A stretch of 64,000 nt of DNA from Dactylorhiza incarnata (Eukaryota > Streptophyta > Magnoliopsida > Asparagales > Orchidaceae). Shown here in pieces: positions 1 through 10,759 of this stretch (the first letter of the stretch is position 1; each line of letters begins with the position of its first letter). The stretch is from the NCBI GenBank assembly GCA_033032865.1, contig JAWHQI010000228.1:682001-746000 (forward strand), given 5' to 3'. The translations under genes and the position numbers were made by a program. Below the pieces are notes generated by a model. It was not told the DNA's origin and did not search any database. It was given only the letters and a program-made list of their open reading frames with translations.

Positions 1-437
1 AGCAGAGACCACTGACCAGGCTCCCATCTAGCTGGCAGGATAGGAGATTCACTCGGTGAGGCAGGTGATTCATATTGGTTAAGGCCCCGAGCAGAGACCG
101 CTGACCAGGCTCCCATCTAGCTGGCAGGACAGGAGATTCACTCGGTGAGGCAGGTGATTCATATTGGTTAAGGCCCCGAGCAGAGACCGCTAACCAGGCT
201 CCCATCTAGCTGGCAGGATAGGAGATTCACTCGCCGAGGCAGGAGGTTCATATTGGTTAAGGCCCCGAGCAGAGACTGCTGACCAGGCTCCCATCTAGCT
301 GGCAGGACAGGAGATTCACTCGGCGAGGCAGGAGGTTCATATTGGTTAAGGCCCCGAGCAGAGACCGCTAACCAGACTCCCATCTAGCTGGCAGGACAGG
401 AGATTCACTCGGCGAGGCAGGAGATTCATGTTGGTTA
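1..437. repeat. 89-bp tandem array, about 5 copies
   Basis: Units start at about 1, 90, 179, 268 and 357, giving a regular 89-bp period. Each unit holds ctcccatctagctggcagga and ends in ttaaggccccg. Copies differ by only a few substitutions. The array continues off the left edge. It joins the next array without a gap and lies upstream of the polypurine tract of element E, so it is read as part of that element's 3' untranslated region. Open frames across it are by-products of the repeat. Confidence 0.9.
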
Positions 438-1376
438 AGAGTTTTACTGCCGAGGTGGCTCCGCTAGCCGGGTTCTCGCTAGCCGGCAGGGTAGGAATGC
501 CTCTCTGGGAGGCTGAGTTTTTTCCCCCAAGGTGGCTCCGCTAGCTGGGCTCTCGCTAGCCGGAAGGGTAGGAAGGCCTCTCGGGGAGGCTAAGAGTTTT
601 TTCCCCCGAGGTGGCTCCGCTAGCCGGGCTCTCGCTAGCCGGCAGGGTAGGAAGGCCTCTCGGGGAGGTTAAGAGTTTTTCCCCCGAGGTGGCTCCGCTA
701 GCCGAGCTCTCGCTAGCCGGCAGGGTAGGAAGGCTTCTCGGGGAGGTTAAGAGTTTTTCCCCCGAGCTGGCTCCGCTAGCCGGGCTCTCGCTAGCCGGCA
801 GGGTAGGAAGGCCTCTCGGGGAGTTTAAGAGTTTTTTCCCCCGAGGTGGCTCCGCTAACCGGGCTCTCGCTAGCCGGCAGGGGAGGAAGTCCTCTCGGGG
901 AGTCTAAGAGTTTTTCCCCCGAGGTGGCTCCGCCAGCCGGGCTCTCGCTAGCCGGTAGGGTAAGAAGGCCTCGCGGGGAGGTTAAGAGTTTTTTCCCCCG
1001 AGGTGGCTCCGCTAACCGGGCTCTCGCTAGCCGGCAGGGTAGGAAGGCCTCTCGGGGAGGCTAAGAGTTTTTTCCCGGAGGTGGCTCCGCTAGCCGGGCT
1101 CTCGCTAGCCGGCAGGGTAGGAAGGCCTCTCGGGGAGGTTAAGAGTTTTTCCCCTGAGGTGGCTTCGCTAGCCGTGCTCTTGCTAGCCGGCAGGGTAGGA
1201 AGGCCTCACGGGGAGGTTAAGAGTTTTTCCCCCGAGGTGGCTTCGCTAGCCGGGCTCTCGCTAGCCGGCAGGGTAGGAAGGCCTCTCAGGGAGGTTAAGA
1301 GTTTTTCCCCCAACGTGGCTTCGCTGGCCAGGCTCTCGCTAGCCGGCAGGGTTGGAGGACCTCTCGAGGAGGCGCT
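438..1376. repeat. 78-79-bp tandem array, about 12 copies
   Basis: The motif gtggctccgctagccgggct recurs at 611, 689, 767, 846 and onward with a 78-79 bp spacing. Each unit also holds a second gctagccgg and an aaggcctctcgggga block. The last copies (1238-1376) are more diverged. The position between the presumed pol gene, which lies off the window, and the LTR matches the hypervariable 3' UTR arrays known in Tat/Ogre-type Ty3/gypsy elements. Long frames on both strands here follow from the 26-codon periodicity and are not taken as genes. Confidence 0.9.
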
Positions 1377-1472
1377 GTGTTTTTTCCGAGATAGCACCGA
1401 TAACCGCGTTCCCAGCGACACTCGTCGAATATGCAGGGTTGGACATTTATTTCCGAGCGTGAGCAACGCTCG

Positions 1473-1488
1473 AAAAGAGCGGGGATTG
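1473..1488 (+). promoter_or_regulatory. Polypurine tract of Tat-like element E
   Basis: aaaagagcggggattg sits directly before the LTR start at 1489. The same block (gaagagcggggattg, read on the minus strand) precedes the 3' LTR of element C at 51592-51606. About 60 bp upstream of it are also similar in both elements, which ties E and C to one family. The role, priming of plus-strand DNA synthesis, is inferred from position. Confidence 0.7.
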
Positions 1489-1626
1489 CGTACAACCCTA
1501 TATTCGCTGAGTGGGCCCACGAGGCCCAAGATATTTTTAGGCCCAATGTTTCCAAAGGGCGCGACCCCGGGAGGAGGGGGGATGAGCATTGGGAGGGAGT
1601 CGAGTCTGAGGGGCGCATCCCAGGAC

Positions 1627-2580
1627 TGTTCCCTAGTGGGGGCGAGCCGGGGAGGCCGGGAGGCCTCCAGCTCACCCAGAGCTTTGTGGGGGCGAGCCGG
1701 GGAGGTCGGGAGGCCTCCGGCTCGCCCAGAGCCTAGTGGGGGTGAGCCGGGGAGGCGAGAGGCCTCCGGCTCACCTAGAGCCTAGTGGGGGCGAGCCGGG
1801 GAGGCCGGGAGGCCTCCAGCTCGCCCAGAGCCTAGTGGGGGCGAGCTGTGGAGGCCGGGAGGCCTCCGGCTCGCCCAGAGCCTTGTTGGGGCGAGCCGGG
1901 GAGGCCGGGAGGCCTCCAACTCGCCCAGAGCTTTGTGGGGGCGAGGCGGGGAGGTCGGGAGGCCGCCGGCTCGCCCAGAGCCTAGTAGGGGCGAGCCGGG
2001 GAGGCCGGGGGGTCCCCGGCTCGCCCAGAACCTTGTGGGGGCGAGCCGGGGAGGCCAGGAGGCCTGCGGCTCGCCCAGAGCCTTGTGGGGGCGAGCTGGG
2101 GAGGTCAGGAGGCCTCTGGCTCGCCCAGAGCCTAGTAGGGGCGAGCCGAGGAGGCCGGGGGGCCTCCGGCACGCCCAGAACCTTGTGGGGGCGAGCTGGG
2201 GAGGCCAGGAGGCCTCCGACTCGCCTAGAGCTTTGTTGGGGTGAGCCGGGGAGGCCGGTAGGCCTCCGGCTTGCCCAGAGCCTTGTGGGGGCGAGCCAGG
2301 GAGGCCAGGAGGCCTCCGGCTCGCCCAGAGCCTTGTGGGGGCGAGCCGGGGAGGTCGGGAGGCCTTCGGCTTGCCCAGAGCCAATTGGGGGCGAGCCGGG
2401 GAGGTCGGGAGGCCTCCGACTCGCCCAGAGCCTTGTGGGGGTGAGCCGGGGAGGCTGGGAGTCCTTCGCGCCCAGAGCCTTGTGGGGGGCGAGCCGGGGA
2501 GGTCGGGAGACCTCCGGCCCGCCCAGAGCCTAGTGGGTGCGAGCCGGGGAGGCCGGGGAGGCCTCCGGCTCGCCCAGCAG
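1627..2580. repeat. 60-bp minisatellite, block 1 (about 16 copies)
   Basis: The unit reads ggggcgagccggggaggc followed by cgggaggcctccggctcgcc and cagagccttgt, with a 58-61 bp spacing. It contains a near-palindrome (gcgagccggggaggcc... ggcctccggctcgc), so every unit can fold. It is very GC-rich. It lies in the U3 part of the element E LTR, upstream of the TATA box. Proline-, glycine- and arginine-rich frames on both strands are repeat artefacts. Confidence 0.92.
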
Positions 2581-2628
2581 CTGGGGACAAGCTCTACTCG
2601 CACCTACTCCCTAGTCCGGCAGCCAGGT

Positions 2629-2846
2629 GGGGTGTCTAAATGCACCCCAGCGAGAATTCACCAGGAGGGGTGTCTAAATGCACCCCAGCGAGACCTCCCC
2701 ATGAGGGGTGTCTAAATGCACCCCAGCGAGACCTCACCATGTGGGGTGTCTAAATGCACCCCAGCGAGACCTCACCATGAGGGGTGTCTAAATGCACCCC
2801 AGCGAGACCTCACCAGGAGGGATGTCTAAATGCACCCCAACGTGGG
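2629..2846. repeat. 38-bp tandem array, 6 copies, nested in the 60-bp array
   Basis: The motif tgtctaaatgcaccccagcg begins at 2633, 2671, 2709, 2747, 2785 and 2823, an exact 38-bp period. The array splits the 60-bp minisatellite into two blocks. Units abut with no variable spacers, which rules out a CRISPR array. Confidence 0.93.
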
Positions 2847-3392
2847 GGCGAGCCGGGGAGGCCGGGAGGCCTCAGGCTCGCCCAGAACCTTGTAGGGGCG
2901 AGCCGGTGAGGTCGGGAGGCCTTCGGCTCGCCCAGAGCCTAGTAGGGGCTAGCCGGGGAGGCCGGGAGGCCTCCGGCTCACCCAGAGCCTTGTGGGGGCA
3001 AGCCGGGGAGGCCGAGATGGCCTCCGGCTCGCCCAGAACCTTGTGGGGGCGAGCAGGGGAGGCCGGGAGGCCTCCGGCTCGCCTAGAGCCTAGTAGGGGC
3101 GAGCCGGGGGGGGGGGGGGGGGGGGGGCGGAAGGCCTCCGGCTCGCCCAGACCCACGTGGGGGCTAGCTTGGGAGGCCGTGAGGCCTCCGACTTGCCCAG
3201 AGCCTACTGGGGGCGAGCCGGGGAGGCCGGGAGGCCTCCGGCTCGCCCAGAGCCTAGTAGGGGCGAGCCGGGGAGGCCGGAAGGCCTCCGGCTCGCCCAG
3301 AGCCTTGTGGGGGCGAGCCGGGGAGGCCGGGAGGCCTCCGGCTCGCCCAGGGCCTTGTGGGGGCGAGCCGGGGAGGCCTCCGGCTCGCCGGC
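2845..3392. repeat. 60-bp minisatellite, block 2 (about 9 copies), with poly-G run
   Basis: This continues the unit of block 1 beyond the 38-bp array. A pure G run of about 20 bases (about 3107-3127) replaces the middle of one unit. It could be real slippage or an assembly or sequencing artefact. The last unit is truncated (gaggcctccggctcgccggc) just before three short blocks of the type ggctatttgcagcccaa. Confidence 0.9.
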
Positions 3393-3523
3393 TATTCGCA
3401 GTCCAGTTTTGGTTATTCACAGTCCAAGAGCAGCAGGATTTGGCTATCTGCAGCCCAGTTCAAGGGTATTTTGGTAATATGGCAGACCAGTTTTCGGCTA
3501 TTTGCAGCCCAACTTCAGAAATC

Positions 3524-3533
3524 CTATAAATAG
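3524..3533 (+). promoter_or_regulatory. TATA box of the element E LTR
   Basis: ctataaatag is followed by gaccaagggggcacc. Element C has the same arrangement on its minus strand (ctataaatag followed by gccttaaagggcacc). It would set the U3/R border. The ct-rich leader (ctctctccctctctctctcc) that follows is typical of plant LTR transcripts. Confidence 0.65.
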
Positions 3534-3853
3534 GACCAAGGGGGCACCATTTGAAGGGATGTCATTCTAGGCTAACTCTCTCCCTCTCTCTCTCCCTCAC
3601 CAAATCTCTCTAGGGGGTGAGGAGAGCCTCCAGTGGTGCCCAAGCTTAGTAATGGCTTGGGAGGGGAAGTTCCTAGGGAACTTCCGGGTATGTGGTGGGA
3701 CCTCCCCACTAAGCCTTTGGTCCAGTTCCTAGTTCCAACACCTTCAACCTAGAGCTCTCCCTTGGGAGGAGTAAGGATTGGTCGCCCCTCGGCTAGCTGA
3801 GGGCCCCGAACTCCACAGAGACTAAGTCTTGTTCGCAAGTCTCAGTTTCAACA

Positions 3854-4541
3854 TATGTCATGATCATTCTTGAGATCTCTCTTCTATCTTTTCTGTTAAG
3901 GAGCAATCTCAAGAAGTTGAGACCGTTGTCTGTCAATCTTTAATAAAAGTTCATGTTTTTTCAAGGTCTGGTTTATCGACCAAAGAAGGAGCAGTCTAGA
4001 CTAGTTGAGACCGTTATGATTGGGTATCTCTGCAGAAGTTTTCAATTGTTGGAGATCGTTATTTAAAAACAATGTCATCATAATATAGCAATCCCATAAT
4101 ATGGCGATCTCATATGATTAAAGTTAATACTTCATCTTATTATAGGGCGGTCTGACAAACAGGAGACCACTATTATTGGTTATCGTACTCTTTGGTCATC
4201 TAAAGCATTGAGATCGAATGCAGTTTTTATTCCTTTTAAAAATGAGATCGGACATAATAAGGTTGATCATTCTCCTGCTATAAGTCTAGAGATCGATTGC
4301 TACCTATAGTGATCAAGTTTTCTTCATTAGAAATTATGATGATATCGCAAAATATAATATCGACACAAGCGTATTTAATAATAAGAAGAATATTCATTCA
4401 CAAAAGAAACAAAGGTATGCAAAAAATTTCTTTCATTTCATTCTTTTTCCAAGTACAGAGTTCGCGCGGTCTCAAAGCCGGCGTTTACAATTCAAAGCAA
4501 ATAAAAGAAAAGTTGTTTGGTCTACAAAATTCTTGGTCTCT
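3854..4541. other. Spacer between the E LTR and the broken accessory gene of F
   Basis: This is moderately AT-rich sequence with scattered gagaccg/gagatcg words, and tttaataaaag lies in the LTR-proximal part. No reading frame of note, no terminal repeat and no RNA gene is visible. It is probably the 3' flank of the accessory gene of element F. Confidence 0.4.
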
Positions 4542-6885
4542 TTAATCGCTCTTCAGTCTCTTCGGAGACCGCTCTTCAGATGATGAATAATCGGTCTCCT
4601 CTGAAAAATCCTCTGAGCTTTTTCGTGGAATCCTTGACCCAGAGCTTGAGACCGCAGCAGAGCTTGAATCATCGCGAATGACATATTGGCTCGCGCTCCC
4701 TTTGTCTATATACTCATCGATCTCAACCTCCTCATCCTCTTTAGCGGTCTCGGTTATCGTGACTGATTCCTCCTCTATCATTTTTGCCATCTCTCGAAAG
4801 AGATCGGCATATTATAGTTCTTGGAACTCAGAGGTGAGACCCCTTCAGCTCGGCAGGCTGGTGTGGATTTAAGACCTCTGAGTGCTCCTTCAAAGATTAA
4901 GAACCTCTCCGTCCATAAGGGGATCTTGTTGGGAAGATTGAGCACCTTGATACCATTATAGGAGAAGTATAGGATCCCCTTGAACACCAATTTCTTCATC
5001 CCCTCCTTCAGTGACTTCACAGTGAAGGCCGTGATTTCCTACATCTCATTGACAATGGACAGAGCGTTCCCCAGAATCTGATTTGCTGACATCGCAGCTC
5101 GGTGGATCTTTGCGATGTCCCTATCTATCAGCTCCAGGGGGAGCATGACAATTTCTGAAATTGACCTCTTTTTTGGGAGACCACCAGAGGTCCCCGGTCT
5201 CATAGTCATTTGACAAAGACCGGCCATGAGAGAAGCGACCTCAGCGGCCATAGCAGCGGCCTTCCCCTTATAATATTTTGCATCTTTTTCAGCTCTTCGA
5301 AGCGTCCTAGTTAGCTCTACATTCTTCTGATCACATTCCTCGTGAACTCGTTTTCATTGGTGCGCAACCTCTCTTTGAAATTAGCGGTCTGAATCTGAAG
5401 TTGATCATATCGAGTCTAGAGTTGATCATCTCGATCCCGGAGTTGATCATCTTGTGCCCACTCCCTAGTCCGCATAGTGAGGACATCCTCAAAGATGGGT
5501 TTGAGGATGTCCGCGAGCTGTGGAGGAATTATCACTTCTTGCGAGATTTCCCCTTCTTCATGGACCGCCTCGATTTCATCAACATCTGCGATCAAGAAAG
5601 CACTATTAGCTCAGTTACTATAACTCAGAAAATGAAAGAGAACGCATAGAGAGTATACTAGGAAAGAAGTCAAGACCGAAGTCATGTAAAGCATTTTCTA
5701 ACATCTTTTGAGACTGCAGGGTCTGCGATCCGCAAAAGGCGGTCTGAACATCTAAAGCGCTCTAGGTTCATTCTTTCCAACTCCCTTTGCTGCGATCTCT
5801 CCCCATATTTTCTTCTTCTTTTTAATTCTTCATTGCTGATAAGAATGTCATCTGTTTCGATGATGACTATCTCACGCTACACTTTTGGAGATCTAGGTCA
5901 AAAAACAGGCAGAGGAAGAAAGTCTGGCGGTCTCGCGATCATCTCTGCCTTACCAGTTTGCAGGGCAGAGACCGCTGTCGCGCGATCTGTCACCGCTTTG
6001 TTCAACTTGGATTCTTGATCGGCCTAAAGCCCCGTCAGATCGGAGGACAGCGCTGTCTTCTCCATTTGAAAATGTTGGGCCCCCTCTTCTTCCTCCTCTT
6101 TTTCTTCCTTCTTCTTCTCAGCAGTCTTCTTTTCCTTCATATTCTTCTTCTTTTCTTCCTCCTCCATTCTCTCCTTCTCTGCAGTGATCAACACTGCCTT
6201 CTCCTCCTATGCCTTCCTTCTCTTCTTCTTTCTCCTTCTCCTCTCTTTCTTCTCTCTCCTTCTCGGCCTCTGCTCTTTCCTTGCCTTTTTCTCTGCGGCC
6301 TCCTTCTCAGCAATCCGCTCTCGCTCTTTGGCGGCCTTCCGTAGCTGTTCAGATTCAAATGGGTCACATACCTGAGAGACCGAATATACAAGATCTTTAG
6401 AAGAATCGTCATCAAGATAAGCTGCCATCTCCGAGTCCGCTCGCCTCGAAGACATTGAGACCGCAAGGGGAAAGGAGAGATCGGCTTGCTAACTTATCTT
6501 TTCAGGCACATCCACAGCAGGAAGTCCAAGACCGCCTTTTGCAGGAAGTATGGCCGCCTTGACCAAAGCGGTCTTGGAGGTCGCTTCTTTGTCTTCATCA
6601 CTCTTCTTTCATTTGGTGGTATGAACAGGGATATTTGTCCCCTTTCTTTTTTCTCCTTTTGTAGATTCCTCCCGATCCGCGATCTTCTACCTTAGCCTTT
6701 TAGCTGAGGACATCTGCTTCTGCATCTGAGCTTTGCCTTGTAGAAGCGGTCTCACCGGACTAGACAACGACCTGGTAGAGATCTTCAACCGGCTTGTTGC
6801 AGTCAAAGGTGATGGTGAAATCGGGGAGATTCAACATAGAATGCCCTGAAGAGTTGGTCGACACATCGACAAAGTTTGAGGTCGC
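4542..6885 (-). pseudogene. Broken Tat-type antisense accessory gene of element F, 3' part
   Basis: On the minus strand this holds a series of open segments. The 6455-6207 segment opens with ATG and turns into a very Lys/Glu/Arg-rich stretch. The 5251-5039 and 5020-4778 segments follow, and then an acidic, serine-rich C-terminus (4790-4542) ending in a stop. A gtcgc target duplication at 6881-6885 marks where the solo LTR entered. Charged coiled-coil composition and position resemble the second antisense gene of element C, but the sequence is diverged. Stops separate the segments: some may be introns, others are decay. I recognise no catalytic motif. Assignment to a transposon accessory gene rests on architecture and on the upstream part at 11625-12181. 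Confidence 0.45.
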
Positions 6886-8117
6886 TGTAAGACCCCCCCC
6901 CCCCCTCCCCAAACTGAACCGGGTTCAGGTAGGGGGGATCTTATTGCCCAAGGATGACCACTTAGCGCTTTCCGGGTGGCAACGTCCCACCCTCTTAAGC
7001 ACCGAGCGGTCTCCTTGTCAGGCACAAGAATCATAACATCACATCAGAACGCATAGCGGAAGCAATCGAAAGACAGAAAATCAAGCACACAGCTTATATT
7101 CACATATTTAAACAGGGCCGAAGCCTAATGTTTACAACTACTGCCTCGGGGGCTACATCGACGAAACAAAAGATCCTAGTCTAGTCCTATATTCTAAGAC
7201 TCACGTCGCGTAAGATAGGGGGTGAGGCTGGGGTAATCGATCGGGCCATCTCCAAGGCTGGTATCTCATCCTGTGGTGCGAGGGCTTCGCAATGTCCCAT
7301 CTCCTATGATTGGTTATAAAAAAATAATCGTTAGTCACAGAGCTAAGTTGAAAATACATCCCCTCCCCGGATCCATATCCACGGGGCGGCTAAAGGACAT
7401 AAATAAATAGCCGAAGCAAGGAAGAGAGTTTGCAACAGGTATGCATATATATAAAAGGGCTCCGCCCTATTATCCATAATCGCGCCGAATAGTAAATACA
7501 CAACACTATCTCGCTTGAATACGCACCCATGTATTCAAAACTATACACACACAAAAACCCCGTGTCGACACAGTTTATACCGCTTTATTTCAAGCAGGGG
7601 AGCTAACCATGCGGGCCTCACTGATGTGGTCGTCGGTGACGGTGGCCAGTCTTGCCACTTCTGAGTGTAGTCGTACCGTATCACTCAGGCCCTCCGGTAC
7701 AACTTGGTGTACTAATTGGATGTGAACGACATCCGGCGAACTGATTTTTAGGCCGACTAGTGGAGGAAAAATCGCGGGTTCGGAGTGGAGATAACCCGCT
7801 GCGCACATCTCCCTATCGCCATGAGTCGTCAACCCTCCCACACCGGTACGAACGGTCTGTTGGCGTGACCGACCCGCCACTTTCAAACAATCTTCAAAAC
7901 TTAAAGCGAGCGCTTTAAAAACTTGACGCGACACTCTTACTCGACCGGTCACGCAGCTTTTGACCGGGAGGCTCAGCGGTATGGGGGCTCCTTATTTGGG
8001 GCTAACCGTGGAGGAGGGGCTCAACTCCGGGTTTTTCCCAACTAAGGCCTCGCAAGGGAGGATAAGCACCGCTTGCCAGCATAGGGCTGCAGTTAGTTCC
8101 AAAATAGGAATAAGTGC

Positions 8118-8395
8118 AGCAGCGAAAATAGGCCGAAAGCAGAGGCCATAATATCAGCAGGAAATTAGGCCGAAAGTAGAGGCCATGATATTAAGCAGAA
8201 AATTAGGCTGAAAGCAGAGGCCATGATATAAAGTAGAAAATTAGGCCGAAAGCAGAGGCCATGATATTAAGCAGAAAATTAGGCCGAAAGCAGATGCCAC
8301 GATATAAAGAAGAAAATTAGGCCGAAAGCAGAGGCCATGGTATTAAGCAGAAAATTAGGCCGAAAGCAAAGGCCATATTATCAAGACCAGTGCGA
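8118..8395. repeat. 38-bp tandem array, 7 copies, in solo LTR
   Basis: The motif ggccgaaagcagaggccat recurs at 8131, 8168, 8206, 8244, 8282, 8320 and 8358. Units alternate slightly between tattaagcag and tataaagtag endings. It is unrelated in sequence to the 38-bp array at 2629. Confidence 0.92.
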
Positions 8396-8640
8396 GACTG
8401 GAGAATTGAAAGTACCGAAAGTAAAGGTAGGGGACCAGTACGAGATTGGATTTAAAGAAAAGTACAGAAAGTAAATGCAGGGGACCAGTACGAGACTGGA
8501 TTTAAAGAAAAGTACAGAAAGTAAATGCAGGGGACCAGTACGAGACTGGATTTAATGAAAGGTACAGAAAGTAAATGCAGGGGACCAGTACGAGATTGGA
8601 TTTAAATAGACGTACAGAAAGCAGTAAAAGGTAAATGATT
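8396..8640. repeat. 50-bp tandem array, about 5 copies, in solo LTR
   Basis: gggaccagtacgaga starts at 8431, 8481, 8531 and 8581, an exact 50-bp period, with a degenerate copy before and after. It abuts the 38-bp array directly. Confidence 0.92.
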
Positions 8641-9289
8641 AGTAGTCCAATCACTCCATAAGAGGAGGCTTTAATGTCGACTCCGTTCGTAGGAGGAGGT
8701 TCTGCTTTCTCCCCGTTCATAGGGGTTCTACTCCGTCTCGGGAGTCTATTTACATTTCATGATATTTTTAGCAATTCCCCTTTTTATCGTGGGTTCGTTC
8801 TTTTATAATTATTCCGGTATTATAGGAATGTGGCATTGCACCGCGATTTCGTCCCGAGTTTTGCGTCAATATTCTTAACTTAGTCGATGCCTTCGATCGA
8901 TACGCGTAATCTTTATTATGCGTTTAAAAATTATGCGTCGAGGGGACGTCGATTAATTTCGATGAATTCCGCCCCTTTTCAGGCGTTTATTTCGCTTGCA
9001 AAATACTTTTGGAGGACCAAAATAAGAGATCACACCTCCCAATTTTAATAGTAGTTGTAAATCACCCTTAAGTAGGGCCTATAATTTTTGGTGATTTTTC
9101 CCAACTCTTTTGGTCCTTTATTTCCTTAAAATAAACCTTATAAATATATTTAAAAATAGTAAATTTAATCCTAAAATTCCCAAACAAATACTGGAGGTGC
9201 CCCTTAGAATGGGGCACATTTTTCATTTAGGAAGTTTCTTCCCAATCTGCCCCATTTTTTCTCAAAAAAATGAGGAAGGGGAAAGGGAG

Positions 9290-10620
9290 GTTGGGGTGCG
9301 GTTATGGAAAGGGAGGAGGCGCAGGGGGGGTGCTGCACCGCGCGCCATCCAACGGCTCCCATAGTGGATCTGTGGCGGATCTGCTGTGGGGGGTACACAA
9401 GTGGAGGCGGGAGGCGGGAAATGAGAAAAGGGGTGCCGCCTGATTTCCTGGGGGAGATCGGGCAGCTCCCGTTAGCTTTAACGGGAGGCGGCCGCTGCCA
9501 CCGCCGGCCAGCGGCCGGCTGGGGCCAGCGCCGCCCCCGGTCAGTGCGCCGGGGGCCGGCGACTTCTCTAGGGGTGGTTCGCCGGCCCGGCGCCGCCGAC
9601 TACCACCGGGAAAACAGACAGAAAGGGCGGGAGGCGGTGGCGCGGCCTGCATGCGCCATGCAGGCTCGCTGCGCCGCCGCCCCCGCTGGGAGCGTGCCGG
9701 TGCCGCCCCCCGGCCAGTGCGCCGGGGGTCGGCGACCACCCCGATGGTGGTCCGGTGGGGGGCGGGGAGGCGCGGCACAGCCTGCATAGGCCATGCAGCA
9801 TGTTGTGCCGTCGCCGCCTCCTCGGGGAGGGCCCACCCTGCCGCCCCTGGTTGGGGCGCCGGGGAGGGGGCAGACCTCCGGCGGGGGTCCGGCGTCCTGG
9901 AGCCGCCGGCCACCGTCGGGGGTGGCGGTTTTTCCCTACAGGAAAACAGAGGAGGGGGAGGAGGCTTCGGTCGCCGCCGGGGCTGCGTCCTCCGGCGGCC
10001 CGGCCGCCTCCCCTTCGTCGGCGCCAAGGTCCCCGAGTGGGGACCTGCTCCCCCGGCGCCACCACCGGCGCTGGGGGGGGGGGGTTGGCTTCCATGGCCA
10101 GCCCCCTCCCCGTGGATTGCAAGCCTCGGGGTGGTGCTGGCGGCGCTCCGATGACGAGGAGTGGGTCGGGTTGCCTCCGGGAGGTAAGAAGGAGGAGGGG
10201 GAAGGTGTTCTACCTATGATGGAGGGGGAGCTCGGGAGGTAGAGGGGCGGCCGGCCATGGTGAGGAGGGAGGGTGGCGACGGTTTGGTTGGGCAGGGCTC
10301 CGGCGAGGTGGTGGTGGCTGGGCTAGCCGGCAGGGGGAGGGCATGAGAGCGGGTGGTGGTGTGCTGAAAGGAGGGTGTGTGGCTCTCCTTTTATAGGAAG
10401 GGGGAGACCTCCCCCCCTCTCCTCTTTTCCCCACGTGGGGATATGGGAGGGTGAGTGGGGGGGGGGGAGATATTTTTCTCCCCCTCCCTCCCTTCCTCTC
10501 ACCTGCCCCCTTGACCCAATAGGGGGCTGCCTATTCATGGGCAGCCCCCTTCCCTTGGGGGGAGGGGCTTCTCTCTCCCCCCTCATATTTCTTTTCTTTT
10601 TCCAATAATTTCCAGCTGGG
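9290..10620. other. GC-rich leader-like segment of the solo LTR, no gene supported
   Basis: This is a sharply GC-rich block of C and G runs between AT-rich flanks. Open frames of up to 241 codons exist on both strands, but they overlap each other and translate only to Pro/Arg/Gly-rich sequence. They contain no recognisable domain. Given the minus-strand TATA box at 10389-10396, this would be the transcribed R/U5 part of the LTR. I do not annotate a CDS. Confidence 0.6.
10389..10396 (-). promoter_or_regulatory. TATA box of the solo LTR
   Basis: Read on the minus strand this is cctataaaaggag. It lies about 1.23 kb from the LTR start at 11624, downstream of the 157-bp repeats. That order (LTR start, tandem repeats, TATA, long leader) is what an LTR in minus orientation would show. 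Confidence 0.5.
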
Positions 10621-10759
10621 GGAGGGGGAGTTTGACCGAGGTCAACCTAGGACGGGGTCTTCCATGGTCCCGGGGTCCATTATGATTTGCCGGGGCTGAT
10701 GCCGGGTTCGTCCGCTTTATATTTCGTGCGTTGCACTGAGGTGGTCTGCATAGCCCTAA

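Larger units (their letters stand above)
1489..3853 (+). mobile_element. 3' LTR of Tat-like Ty3/gypsy element E, minisatellite-expanded
   Basis: The left edge (cgtacaacccta) matches the LTR start of element C (TGTACAACCCCG) with the first base changed. The right edge (ggctagctgagggccccgaa ... gtttcaaca) matches C's LTR end (ggctagctacc...gagggcccc ... ggttttaaca). A TATA box followed by an agggggcacc block is placed as in C. The LTR is 2.37 kb against 0.93 kb in C, and most of the excess is the 60-bp array. No primer-binding site follows at 3854, so this is a 3' LTR and the body of E lies left of the window. The target duplication cannot be checked. Confidence 0.75.

Noticed and set aside
1003..2603. 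Long open frames on both strands (up to 273 codons) through the 78- and 60-bp arrays
   Set aside because: They follow from repeat periods that are multiples of three and from GC-rich composition. Translations are simple Pro/Gly/Arg repeats with no domain or start context.
2629..2846. Regular 38-bp repeats resembling a CRISPR array
   Set aside because: There are no spacers between units, and the context is a plant retroelement LTR.
5958..6344. Plus-strand Leu/Ser/Phe-rich frame that could be read as a membrane protein
   Set aside because: It is the complement of the Lys/Glu-rich coding stretch on the minus strand, and the hydrophobic look is a shadow.
8118..8640. 38- and 50-bp repeats as a CRISPR-like array
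   Set aside because: Units abut directly, so this is an ordinary minisatellite inside the solo LTR.
9302..10242. Open frames of 149-241 codons on both strands in the GC-rich segment
   Set aside because: They overlap on opposite strands, are Pro/Arg/Gly-rich and lie inside the solo LTR. Stops are rare there because of composition.
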